Part shown: positions 1-7,104 of the stretch, one piece after another
Numbering within the stretch: the first letter of the stretch is position 1
Layout of the letters: each line of letters opens with the position of its first letter
Assembly: GCA_021157445.1 (NCBI GenBank)
Contig: JAGGWM010000132.1
Coordinates: 1 to 13,206, forward strand
From: Thermococcus sp.
GTDB taxonomy: Archaea; Methanobacteriota_B; Thermococci; Thermococcales; Thermococcaceae
Reading direction: 5' to 3'
DNA: 13,206 bases
Translations under genes and position numbers: made by a program
The notes under the pieces: model-generated
Databases searched by the model: none
What the model was told of the DNA's origin: nothing
What the model saw: the letters and a program-made list of their open reading frames with translations, nothing else

Positions 1-1134
1 GAAGAGCACCCAGACAAAATCCCAATAGTTATCGTTCACCATCCCTACTGGTACTCCGCCCCACAAGGATGGATTGGGGGGAGAATTGAAGGGTTTATGG
101 CGTTTGATGACAAGGATTGGGAGAACTTAACCCAGTATGTGAGCTACTATTGGATCGGGGGGGCAGAAAAGACAACGGAAGATATAGCAAGAAGGTTCCT
201 CCAAGATGTCGAGAAATACAACATCAAGCTCGTCATGAGCGGACACATCCACCATGACAAGCTCCACATATATGTTGATAAAAACGGCAACGAACACTGG
301 TTTGTGACATTAACTGCTACAGGTGCTCCAGATAAAGAAACTAATCCCCCAAGACCAGATAAAAGTCCGACATGGTATGGTTCAAAAATAGTTGAAATAG
401 ATGAAAACGGAAACGTTAGGCTTCCAGAGATTGAAGAAATGTTCGGTACACTGTTCAGTGACTTCATCTCTCTGCCAGTTCCTCAAGAGTTCATTGCATT
501 TAGGTGGACAACAGAGTTTGGAAGTGCCGTGAAGTTCATAAACTTGATTGGAGAGGAAAGTGGCAAATTTGCCATAGAGGTACCAGAGGGTGCTCAAGTT
601 GATGCCAGCGTTACAAACGTCACTTACAAGCTTCTTGGAGAAAGAAAAATTGGAGATAAGACCTACGAACTCTTTGAGATAACGGTTCCAGAAGGGATAT
701 CTCAGCTCGTAATAAGCAAAGGAAAAGATACTCAAAAGCCGGAAATAACTATCCCCTATATAACTCCCTCAAAACCGGCAAAAGGAAAGCCATTTAAGGT
801 TTATATAAGCGTCAAGGACAATCTTGGAATCAGAGACATCTACGTGGAAATAGAGGCCAATGGAAAAGTTACAAAATACCCAGCAGTACAAGCAAGTGGA
901 GGGCAAGCAGATTACTTTATGGCGGAAATTCCAGGGGTTGATGCCGACGAATACATCATAAGGGCTGTAGCTGTGGACTTTTATGGAAACAAAGCAACAT
1001 TCGAAAAGGCGATTGGGGAAACACAGAGTACAAGCAAAACCTCGTCTCCAACAGAGAGTAAATCAACGTGTGGACCTGCAGCACTCTTGGCATTCTCCCT
1101 AATTCCGCTTGCTCTGCTTAGAAGAAAGAAATGA
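1..1134 (+). CDS. Secreted metallophosphoesterase with CGP-CTERM tail (5' end outside window)
   Basis: The reading frame is open from base 1, so the gene begins upstream; 377 residues are visible. The visible part holds the last metal-binding blocks of a calcineurin-like phosphoesterase: VHHPYW (residues 12-17) and SGHIHH (80-85), the GHxH motif of this superfamily. The usual GDxxD and GNHE blocks must lie upstream. Residues about 215-315 (PEITIPYITPSKP onward) look like a beta-rich Ig-like domain with a VDFYGNKA ending. A Ser/Thr-rich linker follows, then Cys357-Gly-Pro, a hydrophobic stretch and a terminal RRKK. That tail fits the CGP-CTERM sorting signal known from Thermococcales surface proteins, so the protein is inferred to be exported and anchored, possibly through lipid on the Cys. 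An ATG at 97 is internal, not the start. The substrate is unknown; a phosphomonoester, diester or nucleotide are all possible. Confidence 0.88.
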   Translation, partial: EEHPDKIPIVIVHHPYWYSAPQGWIGGRIEGFMAFDDKDWENLTQYVSYYWIGGAEKTTEDIARRFLQDVEKYNIKLVMSGHIHHDKLHIYVDKNGNEHWFVTLTATGAPDKETNPPRPDKSPTWYGSKIVEIDENGNVRLPEIEEMFGTLFSDFISLPVPQEFIAFRWTTEFGSAVKFINLIGEESGKFAIEVPEGAQVDASVTNVTYKLLGERKIGDKTYELFEITVPEGISQLVISKGKDTQKPEITIPYITPSKPAKGKPFKVYISVKDNLGIRDIYVEIEANGKVTKYPAVQASGGQADYFMAEIPGVDADEYIIRAVAVDFYGNKATFEKAIGETQSTSKTSSPTESKSTCGPAALLAFSLIPLALLRRKK

Positions 1135-1138
1135 CTCC

Positions 1139-1156
1139 TTTTCTTTTTTATATTTT
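1139..1156 (+). terminator. T-rich transcription stop after the phosphoesterase gene
   Basis: Two runs of T broken by single C or A bases begin 5 bases past the TGA stop. Archaeal RNA polymerase stops at such oligo-T tracts without a hairpin. A TATA box for the next gene follows within 20 bases, which fits a transcription-unit boundary here. This is called from base composition only. Confidence 0.4.
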
Positions 1157-1174
1157 CGTTTCCCATATAGAAGA

Positions 1175-1183
1175 CTTTTTAAA
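1175..1183 (+). promoter_or_regulatory. TATA box of the TTG-start hypothetical gene
   Basis: CTTTTTAAA, preceded by the purine-rich AGAAGA, resembles an archaeal BRE/TATA element. Its centre is about 38 bases before the proposed TTG start at 1217, which puts transcription start near 1205 and leaves a very short leader that still includes the AGGTGGT ribosome site. Confidence 0.45.
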
Positions 1184-1216
1184 CCCACTTGTCCTTCCCT
1201 TTCTAGGTGGTGCCCT

Positions 1217-1828
1217 TTGAAATTTAAAGGGAAAGCTTTTGGCAATTTAGTTAGAATCGAATTTGAAATACTCAGCCTTAGTGAGCTTAAGATTGAAGAC
1301 TTAAAAGATTTTGATATAGAAACTCTAAAAATCGAGCTTAAACCAACTTCTTCTGGAATAAAGGTAGTTGGAATATGGGAAGGCGAAGTAGAAAAAGCTG
1401 GTGAGGGAATAAAGAAAGCCCTTGAAGAGAGCTACAAGCTGAGAGATAAAATATTAAACAGGATGAAGGCCAAGATTGAGAGAATAAGAGGAGTTATGAA
1501 AAAGCTCGGGTTCGCCGAAGAGGTTCTAGGTTATGGAAACCTAATCAGGTTCACAAAAAGAATTGGGGATTACGAAATAGCGGTTATTGCTTCATCTAAA
1601 GATGACCTTATCAGGGTGGAAGTCTACGGAAATGACAAGAAGGTAATAGGTCCCGAGATTGAGAACTTCTTTGAGGATGTGGATGTAGAAGAGCTTGAGG
1701 TTTACGGGTTAGATGAAGAAGCCCAAGAAGAGAGGCTTGTAATAAATCTCGAACTGCCAGAGGAGGAAGTGCCAGAAACGAAAATAGTAGAGGCAATAAA
1801 GCTAATTGAAAGTCTTTTGATGACTTGA
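1217..1828 (+). CDS. Unrecognised 203-aa protein, TTG start
   Basis: I do not recognise the family. The frame extends back to an ATG at 1109, but that start lies inside the preceding gene and has no ribosome site. AGGTGGT at 1205-1211 sits five bases before a TTG at 1217, and the sequence upstream of this TTG reads like non-coding DNA, so 1217 is chosen. The protein begins MKFKGKAFGN. Three parts can be seen: residues 1-58, alternating strands and helix; 58-98, a long charged helix (EKAGEGIKKALEESYKLRDK...); and 99-203, beta strands ending in an acidic stretch and a helix. The last part, with LVINLELPEEEVPETKI, faintly recalls YbjN or type III chaperone-like folds, which is only a guess. There is no signal peptide or membrane segment, so it is probably cytoplasmic. 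Its TGA stop directly abuts the stop codon of the opposing gene. Confidence 0.75.
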   Translation: MKFKGKAFGNLVRIEFEILSLSELKIEDLKDFDIETLKIELKPTSSGIKVVGIWEGEVEKAGEGIKKALEESYKLRDKILNRMKAKIERIRGVMKKLGFAEEVLGYGNLIRFTKRIGDYEIAVIASSKDDLIRVEVYGNDKKVIGPEIENFFEDVDVEELEVYGLDEEAQEERLVINLELPEEEVPETKIVEAIKLIESLLMT

Positions 1829-3982
1829 CTACTTATATTTTGCCTCTAATTGGATTTTCTTTATTTTTGCCAGTAATCCTTTTTTGGGCAACCTGTCCTC
1901 TTCCAGAATCTTGCCGCTCCTTAGATCAATCTTTGCGTAATAAATAGACTTGTCGCCTACCAGCTTTATCACGGCATATCCTTTTTCCCTGTAAACAACT
2001 ATCCTCTCTATATTGAGGTTCTTTTCATTGAATCTCTCAAGTATATACCGCTTATAGCTCTCCTCAATCACTATCTCAGTCAAAAAGACATCGCTCTTTA
2101 AGATTTCCCCGGAGCTTCTTCCTATCGTAAGTTCCCCCACTCTTTCCTCTCCAACAAACTTAACCAGCCAGTTTTCACTAAGCTTTATTTCCTTAATGGT
2201 TGCAGATATCCTCTTCTCTTCTAAAAACTTCTCTGCTATCTCTTTTACTACTTCAATTTTCAACTGCTTGTCTATTTCATTTAGAATTTTTCCATCTTTG
2301 CTAAGGGATATTTTCAAAATGGACTTATCATTCTCCAGCTCAGCTTCATAGATGTCATCCTTTTTCTCCAGCTTCTTTATATCCCACCCTTTATATTTTT
2401 GAGAGATTATCTCTCTGGCTTTTTGAGAACTTATCTCAACAAAGTAGTCTATTATATTCCCGGTTTTCCCATCAGCATTTACCTTAATTTTCCCATCAAC
2501 ACTCTCAAGGAGTATTTCCAAATGGGTTGCATCATAGAATTTAAACTCAACAAGCTCAAGCCCTTTTATGTCAAAATTCTTTTCAATGAGGTTCTTGGCA
2601 GAGTTCGCAATATGATAAGGATGAAGGAGGTTTGCAACTACCTTATGTTCGCCGTTCTCAAGATCGAATTCAAGAACTGCGACTCCTTTTGGAGTCATTA
2701 CATCGACTATTGCCCTGTTTTCTTTTTCATTAAAGAAGATGATTTCCCCACCCGGATATAGATTAGCAACCTCGGAGAATATTGCTTCTCGCTTTATTTT
2801 TGATTTTCTTTTCATGATTCTACCACTGTAAACATGCAGGGCAATTCCGAAGACAAACCTCTTGCTCTGCCCACTTACGATGACCACAGAATCCTTTTCC
2901 TCTATAGAAAGTTTTTCTGGATCTTCTCCAAGAGACTTCCTGCATTCTTCTTTGGCTATTTCAATAAGCTTCTCCTTTGGAAGTGGGGCTATGCTTATTC
3001 TGACATCGTTTGTCTTAAGATTAACTTCAGCCTTGGTGGAGTTGATGCCCACTTTAAGGGTTAACAAAGCTTTATTTGGAACATAGATCTTTCTTCTAGA
3101 ACTTAGATAAATATTTGTCTGAGGAATTCCAAGTTCATCTGTAAGTTTTAATTTTAGAGCTATCACCGCCTCATTCTGAGAGATAGAGGATACCGCTTCT
3201 ACTTTGCTCGCCTTTATTGCAGACTCACTTTCTAAGAGAGCCCTTGAAACCTTCCTTTCCAATTTAATGTCTCTGCTCACAAAGGGAATTACTTCTTCCC
3301 TTGACAAAACCACTGCTTTGTCTTTTATTTCCTCTTTATCCTTTTTAGCTGACCATGAAACTATGTACCCACTAGAAAGCTCAACTACCAGCTCTTCCAA
3401 GAAAACGTCTTCTCGCTTGATTTTGTACTGAGATTCCATAAGAGATGTTACCATTTCAAGAACCCTATTTGGCGAAAATGAATATAGCAATGGTGCATCC
3501 AAACGTATAACCCTCAATATACCTTTCCTTTTGGCTTCCTCCTCCTTCTCCCGTTTCTTCTTTTCGAGCCTTTCAAAAAGCTCCTTGGGTATTGGAATTT
3601 TTCTATTATTTAATTCCTTGACGAGCTTCTCTCCATCCCAGGGAATTATTCTCCCCCTATATTCTCTCCCCAGAAGCACTTTTGCATCTTTTGTAAACCC
3701 ATTAATGGAAAGAAAAATCCCCTTATCTGCTTTAGCTTTTGTAATTGCTTTTCCAAATTCCTCAACTTCCTTAGAAGATGCCAATCCATTTATTTTTATC
3801 CTTATTGCATACTTCTCAAGTCCGGAGATTGGATCTTCACGAAGGGCTATAAGGTCTATTTTCCACTCTTCAGTTTCTACTCTCTCAGCTTCTTTAAACC
3901 CCAAGGATTCAACGAGCTGTAGAACAATCTGAATTGCATCCTCATGAGATGCCGCGTTCAATACTTCCAATTTCCATTCCAT
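1829..3982 (-). CDS. Mrr-type nuclease-like domain fused to tandem PepSY-like repeats (717 aa)
   Basis: An upstream in-frame extension to 4042 has no ribosome site; GTGA at 3987-3990 lies four bases before the ATG at 3982, so MEWKLEVLNA is taken as the N-terminus. Residues 1-125 look like an Mrr/type IV restriction endonuclease fold: a helix with HEDA, the core strand WKIDLIA (Asp43), YAIRIK (Lys63), and the diagnostic ADKGIFLSINGFTKDA (85-100) followed by IIPWDGEKL. A charged helix at 131-153 links to the rest. From about 336 onward I count six weak repeats near 336-390, 397-449, 454-513, 519-570, 574-630 and 637-694. Each is a helix, a strand pair and a G-K/E-I-L type turn, as in PepSY domains; SGKILEED and SGEILKSD are the clearest. 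There is no signal peptide or membrane segment, whereas PepSY proteins are usually extracytoplasmic. Asp43 and Lys63 are present, but the usual Glu/Gln two before the Lys is Arg61, so cleavage activity is doubtful. The function is unknown. Confidence 0.82.
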   Translation of the reverse strand: MEWKLEVLNAASHEDAIQIVLQLVESLGFKEAERVETEEWKIDLIALREDPISGLEKYAIRIKINGLASSKEVEEFGKAITKAKADKGIFLSINGFTKDAKVLLGREYRGRIIPWDGEKLVKELNNRKIPIPKELFERLEKKKREKEEEAKRKGILRVIRLDAPLLYSFSPNRVLEMVTSLMESQYKIKREDVFLEELVVELSSGYIVSWSAKKDKEEIKDKAVVLSREEVIPFVSRDIKLERKVSRALLESESAIKASKVEAVSSISQNEAVIALKLKLTDELGIPQTNIYLSSRRKIYVPNKALLTLKVGINSTKAEVNLKTNDVRISIAPLPKEKLIEIAKEECRKSLGEDPEKLSIEEKDSVVIVSGQSKRFVFGIALHVYSGRIMKRKSKIKREAIFSEVANLYPGGEIIFFNEKENRAIVDVMTPKGVAVLEFDLENGEHKVVANLLHPYHIANSAKNLIEKNFDIKGLELVEFKFYDATHLEILLESVDGKIKVNADGKTGNIIDYFVEISSQKAREIISQKYKGWDIKKLEKKDDIYEAELENDKSILKISLSKDGKILNEIDKQLKIEVVKEIAEKFLEEKRISATIKEIKLSENWLVKFVGEERVGELTIGRSSGEILKSDVFLTEIVIEESYKRYILERFNEKNLNIERIVVYREKGYAVIKLVGDKSIYYAKIDLRSGKILEEDRLPKKGLLAKIKKIQLEAKYK

Positions 3983-4017
3983 AATATCACGCTCACATAA
4001 TAAATAGGAAGTTTTCG

Positions 4018-4026
4018 TATAAATTC
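4018..4026 (-). promoter_or_regulatory. TATA box of the Mrr-PepSY gene
   Basis: On the minus strand this reads GAATTTATA, preceded by AAAAC, a fair BRE/TATA match. The centre is about 40 bases upstream of the ATG at 3982, giving a predicted transcription start near 3995 and a leader of roughly 13 bases that includes the GTGA ribosome site. Confidence 0.45.
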
Positions 4027-4043
4027 GTTTTGCATAAGACACC

Positions 4044-4060
4044 TATCACCATCGGTGTTT
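4044..4060. promoter_or_regulatory. Near match to the Thermococcales glycolytic motif (TGM) upstream of pgk
   Basis: The sequence TATCAC-CATCG-GTGTTT matches the published TGM consensus TATCAC-N5-GTGATA in the whole first half-site and in GTG of the second; the last three bases differ. The TGM is the binding site of the TrmB-family regulator called TrmBL1 in Pyrococcus and Tgr in Thermococcus. It represses glycolytic genes when placed after the TATA box and activates gluconeogenic genes when placed before it. Here it lies before or against the pgk TATA box, the position expected for activation under gluconeogenic growth. It also lies upstream of the divergent Mrr-PepSY promoter, so an effect on that gene is possible. 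Confidence 0.6.
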
Positions 4061-4077
4061 AAAATAATCTTTTAACC
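4057..4077 (+). promoter_or_regulatory. pgk promoter region with two possible TATA boxes
   Basis: TTTAAAAT at 4058-4065 would place transcription start near 4087 with a leader of about 22 bases. CTTTTAACC at 4069-4077 would place it near 4098, just at the AGGTGAG ribosome site. If the first box is used, it overlaps the end of the TGM-like site; if the second, the TGM-like site sits just upstream of the BRE. The sequence alone does not decide. Confidence 0.45.
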
Positions 4078-4108
4078 ATCTCTCATTTACATTCTCCCAG
4101 GTGAGAAA

Positions 4109-5344
4109 ATGTTTAGAGTAACTGAATTTAATTATCACGGGAAAACAGTGTTTTTTAGGGCTGATTTAAACTCACCCGTCAAAGATGGGAAGATAATCAG
4201 CGATGCCCGGTTTAGGGCTGTCCTGCCTACCATAAGGTATCTCCTTGAACATAACGCAAAGGTAGTTGTTGGAACGCACCAGAGCAAACCCTATGAGGAG
4301 GATTACCTAACCACAGAGGAACATGCTAAAATACTAAGCTCCCTGCTTGGCATTGAAGTAAAATACGCGGAAGATATCTTCGGAAAATGTGCAAGGGAAG
4401 CGATAACCTCCCTAAAACCAGGTGAAATTCTGATGTTAGAAAATCTTCGATTTGCAGCAGAAGAAACTAAACAAGCCCCCCTAGAAAAGTGCGAGAAAAC
4501 ACACTTTGTCAGAAAGCTTAGCTCCCTAATAGATTACGTGGTTACAGATGCATTCGCTACCTCTCACAGATCACAACCCTCTTTAGTTGGTTTTGCAAGA
4601 TTAAAACCAATGATACCCGGATTTTTAATGGAGAAGGAGCTAAAAGCACTAAACAAGGCATATGAGAGCAAAGAAAGACCAAAAATCTACCTGCTGGGTG
4701 GAGCAAAAGTTGAGGATTCACTTAAAGTTGCAGAGAATGTTTTGAGAAATGGAAAAGCTGACTTAATTTTAACCGGGGGCCTGGTGGGCCAGATCTTTAC
4801 TCTGGCAAAAGGGTTCGATCTTGGGGATGCAAACATAAGCTTTCTTGAGAAAAAAGGATTGATAAAGCTAATAGACTGGGCAGAAGAAATACTAAATGAG
4901 TTTTACCCATATGTAAGAACTCCAGTAGACTTTGCAGTTGAATACAAAGGTGGGAGAGTCGAGGTGGACCTGCTAAGCGATAAGAAGTGGATTTTTGATG
5001 AGAGACCAATCATGGACATAGGAAGCAGAACAATAGAGAAATACAGAGAAATACTTCAGGAGGCAGCCATAATAGTTGCAAATGGCCCTATGGGAGTATT
5101 TGAAATAGAAGAATTTGCAAAAGGAACTGTGGAAGTTTTCAAGGCTATAGGGGAGAGTGAGGCATTCTCAGTAATCGGTGGAGGACACTCAATAGCGAGC
5201 ATCTACAAGTACAACATAAAAGGGATTTCCCATATAAGCACGGGTGGTGGGGCAATGCTAGCATTTTTTGCCGGGGAGAAGCTTCCCCTTGTTGAAGCAC
5301 TTAAAATAAGCTATGAAAAATTTAAGGATACGGAAAAAAGTTAA
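4109..5344 (+). CDS. pgk: Phosphoglycerate kinase
   Basis: This cytoplasmic enzyme catalyses 1,3-bisphosphoglycerate + ADP = 3-phosphoglycerate + ATP. Thermococcales bypass it in sugar breakdown by using GAPOR and need it mainly for gluconeogenesis, which suits the TGM-like site placed upstream of its TATA box. At 411 residues it has normal family length. Family blocks in order: RADLNSP (17-23, substrate Asp19 and Asn21), GTHQSKP (55-61), LENLRF (110-115), DAFATSHR (147-154), GGAKVEDS (197-204, nucleotide-binding Lys200), GPMGVFE (326-332), GGGHS (357-361) and STGGGA (377-382). The start is fixed by AGGTGAG at 4099-4105. The gene stands alone as a single-gene unit and ends two bases from the stop of the convergent permease gene. 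Identity is secure. Confidence 0.98.
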   Translation: MFRVTEFNYHGKTVFFRADLNSPVKDGKIISDARFRAVLPTIRYLLEHNAKVVVGTHQSKPYEEDYLTTEEHAKILSSLLGIEVKYAEDIFGKCAREAITSLKPGEILMLENLRFAAEETKQAPLEKCEKTHFVRKLSSLIDYVVTDAFATSHRSQPSLVGFARLKPMIPGFLMEKELKALNKAYESKERPKIYLLGGAKVEDSLKVAENVLRNGKADLILTGGLVGQIFTLAKGFDLGDANISFLEKKGLIKLIDWAEEILNEFYPYVRTPVDFAVEYKGGRVEVDLLSDKKWIFDERPIMDIGSRTIEKYREILQEAAIIVANGPMGVFEIEEFAKGTVEVFKAIGESEAFSVIGGGHSIASIYKYNIKGISHISTGGGAMLAFFAGEKLPLVEALKISYEKFKDTEKS

Positions 5345-5346
5345 AA

Positions 5347-6117
5347 TCACCCTATTGTAGCTTTTTCAAATTCAAGCATGGCTATTCCTACAAGAAAAAC
5401 AGCCAGCAAAGCAAGAACTCCAACATCTGTCGTTAGCGCAAATTTTGTCACACTTTCTCCAACAAGGAAATGTCTCGTTCCATCAACTGCATAGGTTAAG
5501 GGATTAATGTAGGCTAAGGCTTTCATCCATGAAGGCATTGTGTCTATTGGATACATTGCACCACTGAGAAAGATCAAAGGAAGCATAAGGACCATCATTA
5601 TCATCTGAAATCCTTCCATGCTCTCCATCCTTAAAGCCAGGCTAACTCCAAACCCTGAAAATGCCACCGCAAGGAGAAATCCAATCCCCAAAGCCGGCAG
5701 GATTCCACTCGGCTTAAGGTTTTCTGCCAAGAGGAATGTCAAGAGGAGGATTATCATCCCCTGTGTCAATGTTACTAGGGAATCTCCAAGAATTCTGCCC
5801 AGTATTCCCTCTTTTCTAGAGGCCGGGGCCACCAAAACCTCCTTAAGGAAGCCGAACTGCTTGTCCCATATAACACTAACGCCCCCTATAAAGCTCTGAT
5901 TGAAGATTGTCATTGCAAATATGCCCGGAGCAAGGAACGTTAGGTAGTCGACGCCTCCAAATATTGATCTAGCAATTGGATTATCAAAGACCTTACTCCA
6001 GCCCAGTCCAAAGAACACAAGCCATATTAAGGGGTTAATTATCATTCCCACAACCCTCGATCTTGCCCTTATAAATCGCTTGAGCTGTCTGTATGCCATC
6101 GTTGTTAAAGCCCTCAT
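5347..6117 (-). CDS. ABC-2 type transporter permease
   Basis: This is the membrane subunit of the ABC exporter encoded with the upstream ATPase. Six hydrophobic segments are visible near residues 23-40, 58-80, 111-131, 139-162, 172-190 and 232-249. WDKQFGFLKEVLVAPASR (84-101) after the second segment is the conserved cytoplasmic block of ABC-2 permeases, and INPLTYAVDGTR near 204-215 is also typical. The frame opens at a GTG at 6126 overlapping the ATPase stop, but that GTG is part of the ribosome site GGAGGTGA (6123-6130). The ATG at 6117, five bases further on, is the better start and gives 256 residues. The closest named family is DrrB/daunorubicin-type and NodJ-like exporters; the cargo (drug, lipid or other hydrophobic compound) cannot be told from sequence. 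Confidence 0.93.
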   Translation of the reverse strand: MRALTTMAYRQLKRFIRARSRVVGMIINPLIWLVFFGLGWSKVFDNPIARSIFGGVDYLTFLAPGIFAMTIFNQSFIGGVSVIWDKQFGFLKEVLVAPASRKEGILGRILGDSLVTLTQGMIILLLTFLLAENLKPSGILPALGIGFLLAVAFSGFGVSLALRMESMEGFQMIMMVLMLPLIFLSGAMYPIDTMPSWMKALAYINPLTYAVDGTRHFLVGESVTKFALTTDVGVLALLAVFLVGIAMLEFEKATIG

Positions 6118-6122
6118 GTGTT

Positions 6123-6130
6123 TCACCTCC
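6123..6130 (-). promoter_or_regulatory. Ribosome site of the permease overlapping the ATPase stop
   Basis: GGAGGTGA on the minus strand includes the TGA stop codon of the ATPase gene as its last three bases and lies five bases before the permease ATG at 6117. This decides the permease start against the GTG at 6126 and suggests coupled termination and re-initiation. Confidence 0.7.
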
Positions 6131-7103
6131 TCATCCTTACTCTTATCCTTGACGCCAAAGTATTTGTCTCTCCTTCATCTCTAATCTCTCTTCCAGTCAG
6201 GTATAGAAAGACATCATTAAGTGTTGGCCTGTGGTAAGTAACTTCAATGATTTTCACATTTTGCTCTTTAGCAAGGTCAAAAATCTTAGGCAAAGCTTCC
6301 GCGGCATTTACAACTTCAAGTCTAACCCTTCCATCGGGTAAAATTTTACAGCCTCTAATGAATTCAGCTTTAAGGCATTTAACGTCCTCCAAAGCCTCAA
6401 GTTTGAGATATATAACATCGTTACCAACAATCTTTTTGAGCTCATCTGCCGTTCCTTCGGCAATTATCTTGCCATGATCCATAATTGCTATTCTATCTGC
6501 CAGCTGCTCTGCTTCATCCATATAGTGTGTTGTTAGAAAGATCGTCATATCGTGCTCCTCTTTCATGGTTTTAATGTACTCCCATATGTGGGATCTTGTC
6601 TGTGGGTCAAGCCCTATTGTTGGCTCATCCAAGAATAGCACTTCTGGTTCATGAAGCAAGGCCCTTGCAATTTCAAGCCTTCTTTGCATACCTCCCGAGA
6701 AATATTTTACGGGTTTGTCTTTAAATTCCCAGAGCTCTACAAATTTCAAAAGTTGCATTATTTTATTCTTAAGCTCATTTCCACCCAATCCATATATTCT
6801 CCCGTGGATATACATGTTTTCATAAGCGGTTAGTTCCCTATCAAGACTTGGGTCTTGAAACACTATTCCTATTCTCTTTCTTACTTCCATGGGCTCCTTA
6901 ACAACGTCATGTCCAGCGACGATAGCCCTTCCTGAGGTCAATTTTAAGAGGGTAGTTAGAACATGAACGGTAGTTGTCTTACCTGCTCCATTCGGTCCTA
7001 AAAAGGCAAATATTTCACCCTTTTTGACCTTGAAGGAAATTCCCTTTACAGCTTCAAAATCACCATACTTCTTGACGAGATTCTCAACCTCAATGGCATA
7101 CAT
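6123..7103 (-). CDS. ABC transporter ATP-binding protein, DrrA-like
   Basis: This is the nucleotide-binding subunit that drives the ABC-2 permease encoded just downstream. With the start at 7103 it has 326 residues. Motifs: Walker A GPNGAGKT (36-43), Q-loop Gln83 in VFQDP, signature SGGMQ (136-140), Walker B VLFLDE (155-160), D-loop GLD (164-166) and H-loop His193. All catalytic residues are present. A C-terminal extension of about 100 residues ends in RPTLNDVFLYLTGREIRD, the tail typical of the DrrA/daunorubicin-resistance ATPase group. An upstream TTG at 7118 is in frame, but it overlaps the ribosome site GGAGGTGAG (7108-7116), so the ATG at 7103 is preferred. It is one base from the padR stop and clearly in one operon with padR and the permease. 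Substrate unknown. Confidence 0.95.
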   Translation of the reverse strand: MYAIEVENLVKKYGDFEAVKGISFKVKKGEIFAFLGPNGAGKTTTVHVLTTLLKLTSGRAIVAGHDVVKEPMEVRKRIGIVFQDPSLDRELTAYENMYIHGRIYGLGGNELKNKIMQLLKFVELWEFKDKPVKYFSGGMQRRLEIARALLHEPEVLFLDEPTIGLDPQTRSHIWEYIKTMKEEHDMTIFLTTHYMDEAEQLADRIAIMDHGKIIAEGTADELKKIVGNDVIYLKLEALEDVKCLKAEFIRGCKILPDGRVRLEVVNAAEALPKIFDLAKEQNVKIIEVTYHRPTLNDVFLYLTGREIRDEGETNTLASRIRVRMRR

Positions 7104-7104
7104 G

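Noticed and set aside
157..163. Run of seven G inside the phosphoesterase gene, like a slippage or phase-variation tract
   Set aside because: The frame is intact on both sides and encodes plausible sequence (Ile-Gly-Gly-Ala). A single G7 is weak evidence, and Thermococcales are not known for phase variation by such tracts.
1109..1216. ATG at 1109 as the start of the small hypothetical protein
   Set aside because: It overlaps the conserved CGP-CTERM end of the previous gene, has no ribosome site, and the added residues come from the terminator and promoter region.
2399..3932. Several plus-strand open frames within the Mrr-PepSY gene
   Set aside because: They lack ribosome sites, have low-complexity Ser/Phe/Leu-rich translations, and sit opposite a well-formed 717-residue protein with recognisable domains; they are shadows.
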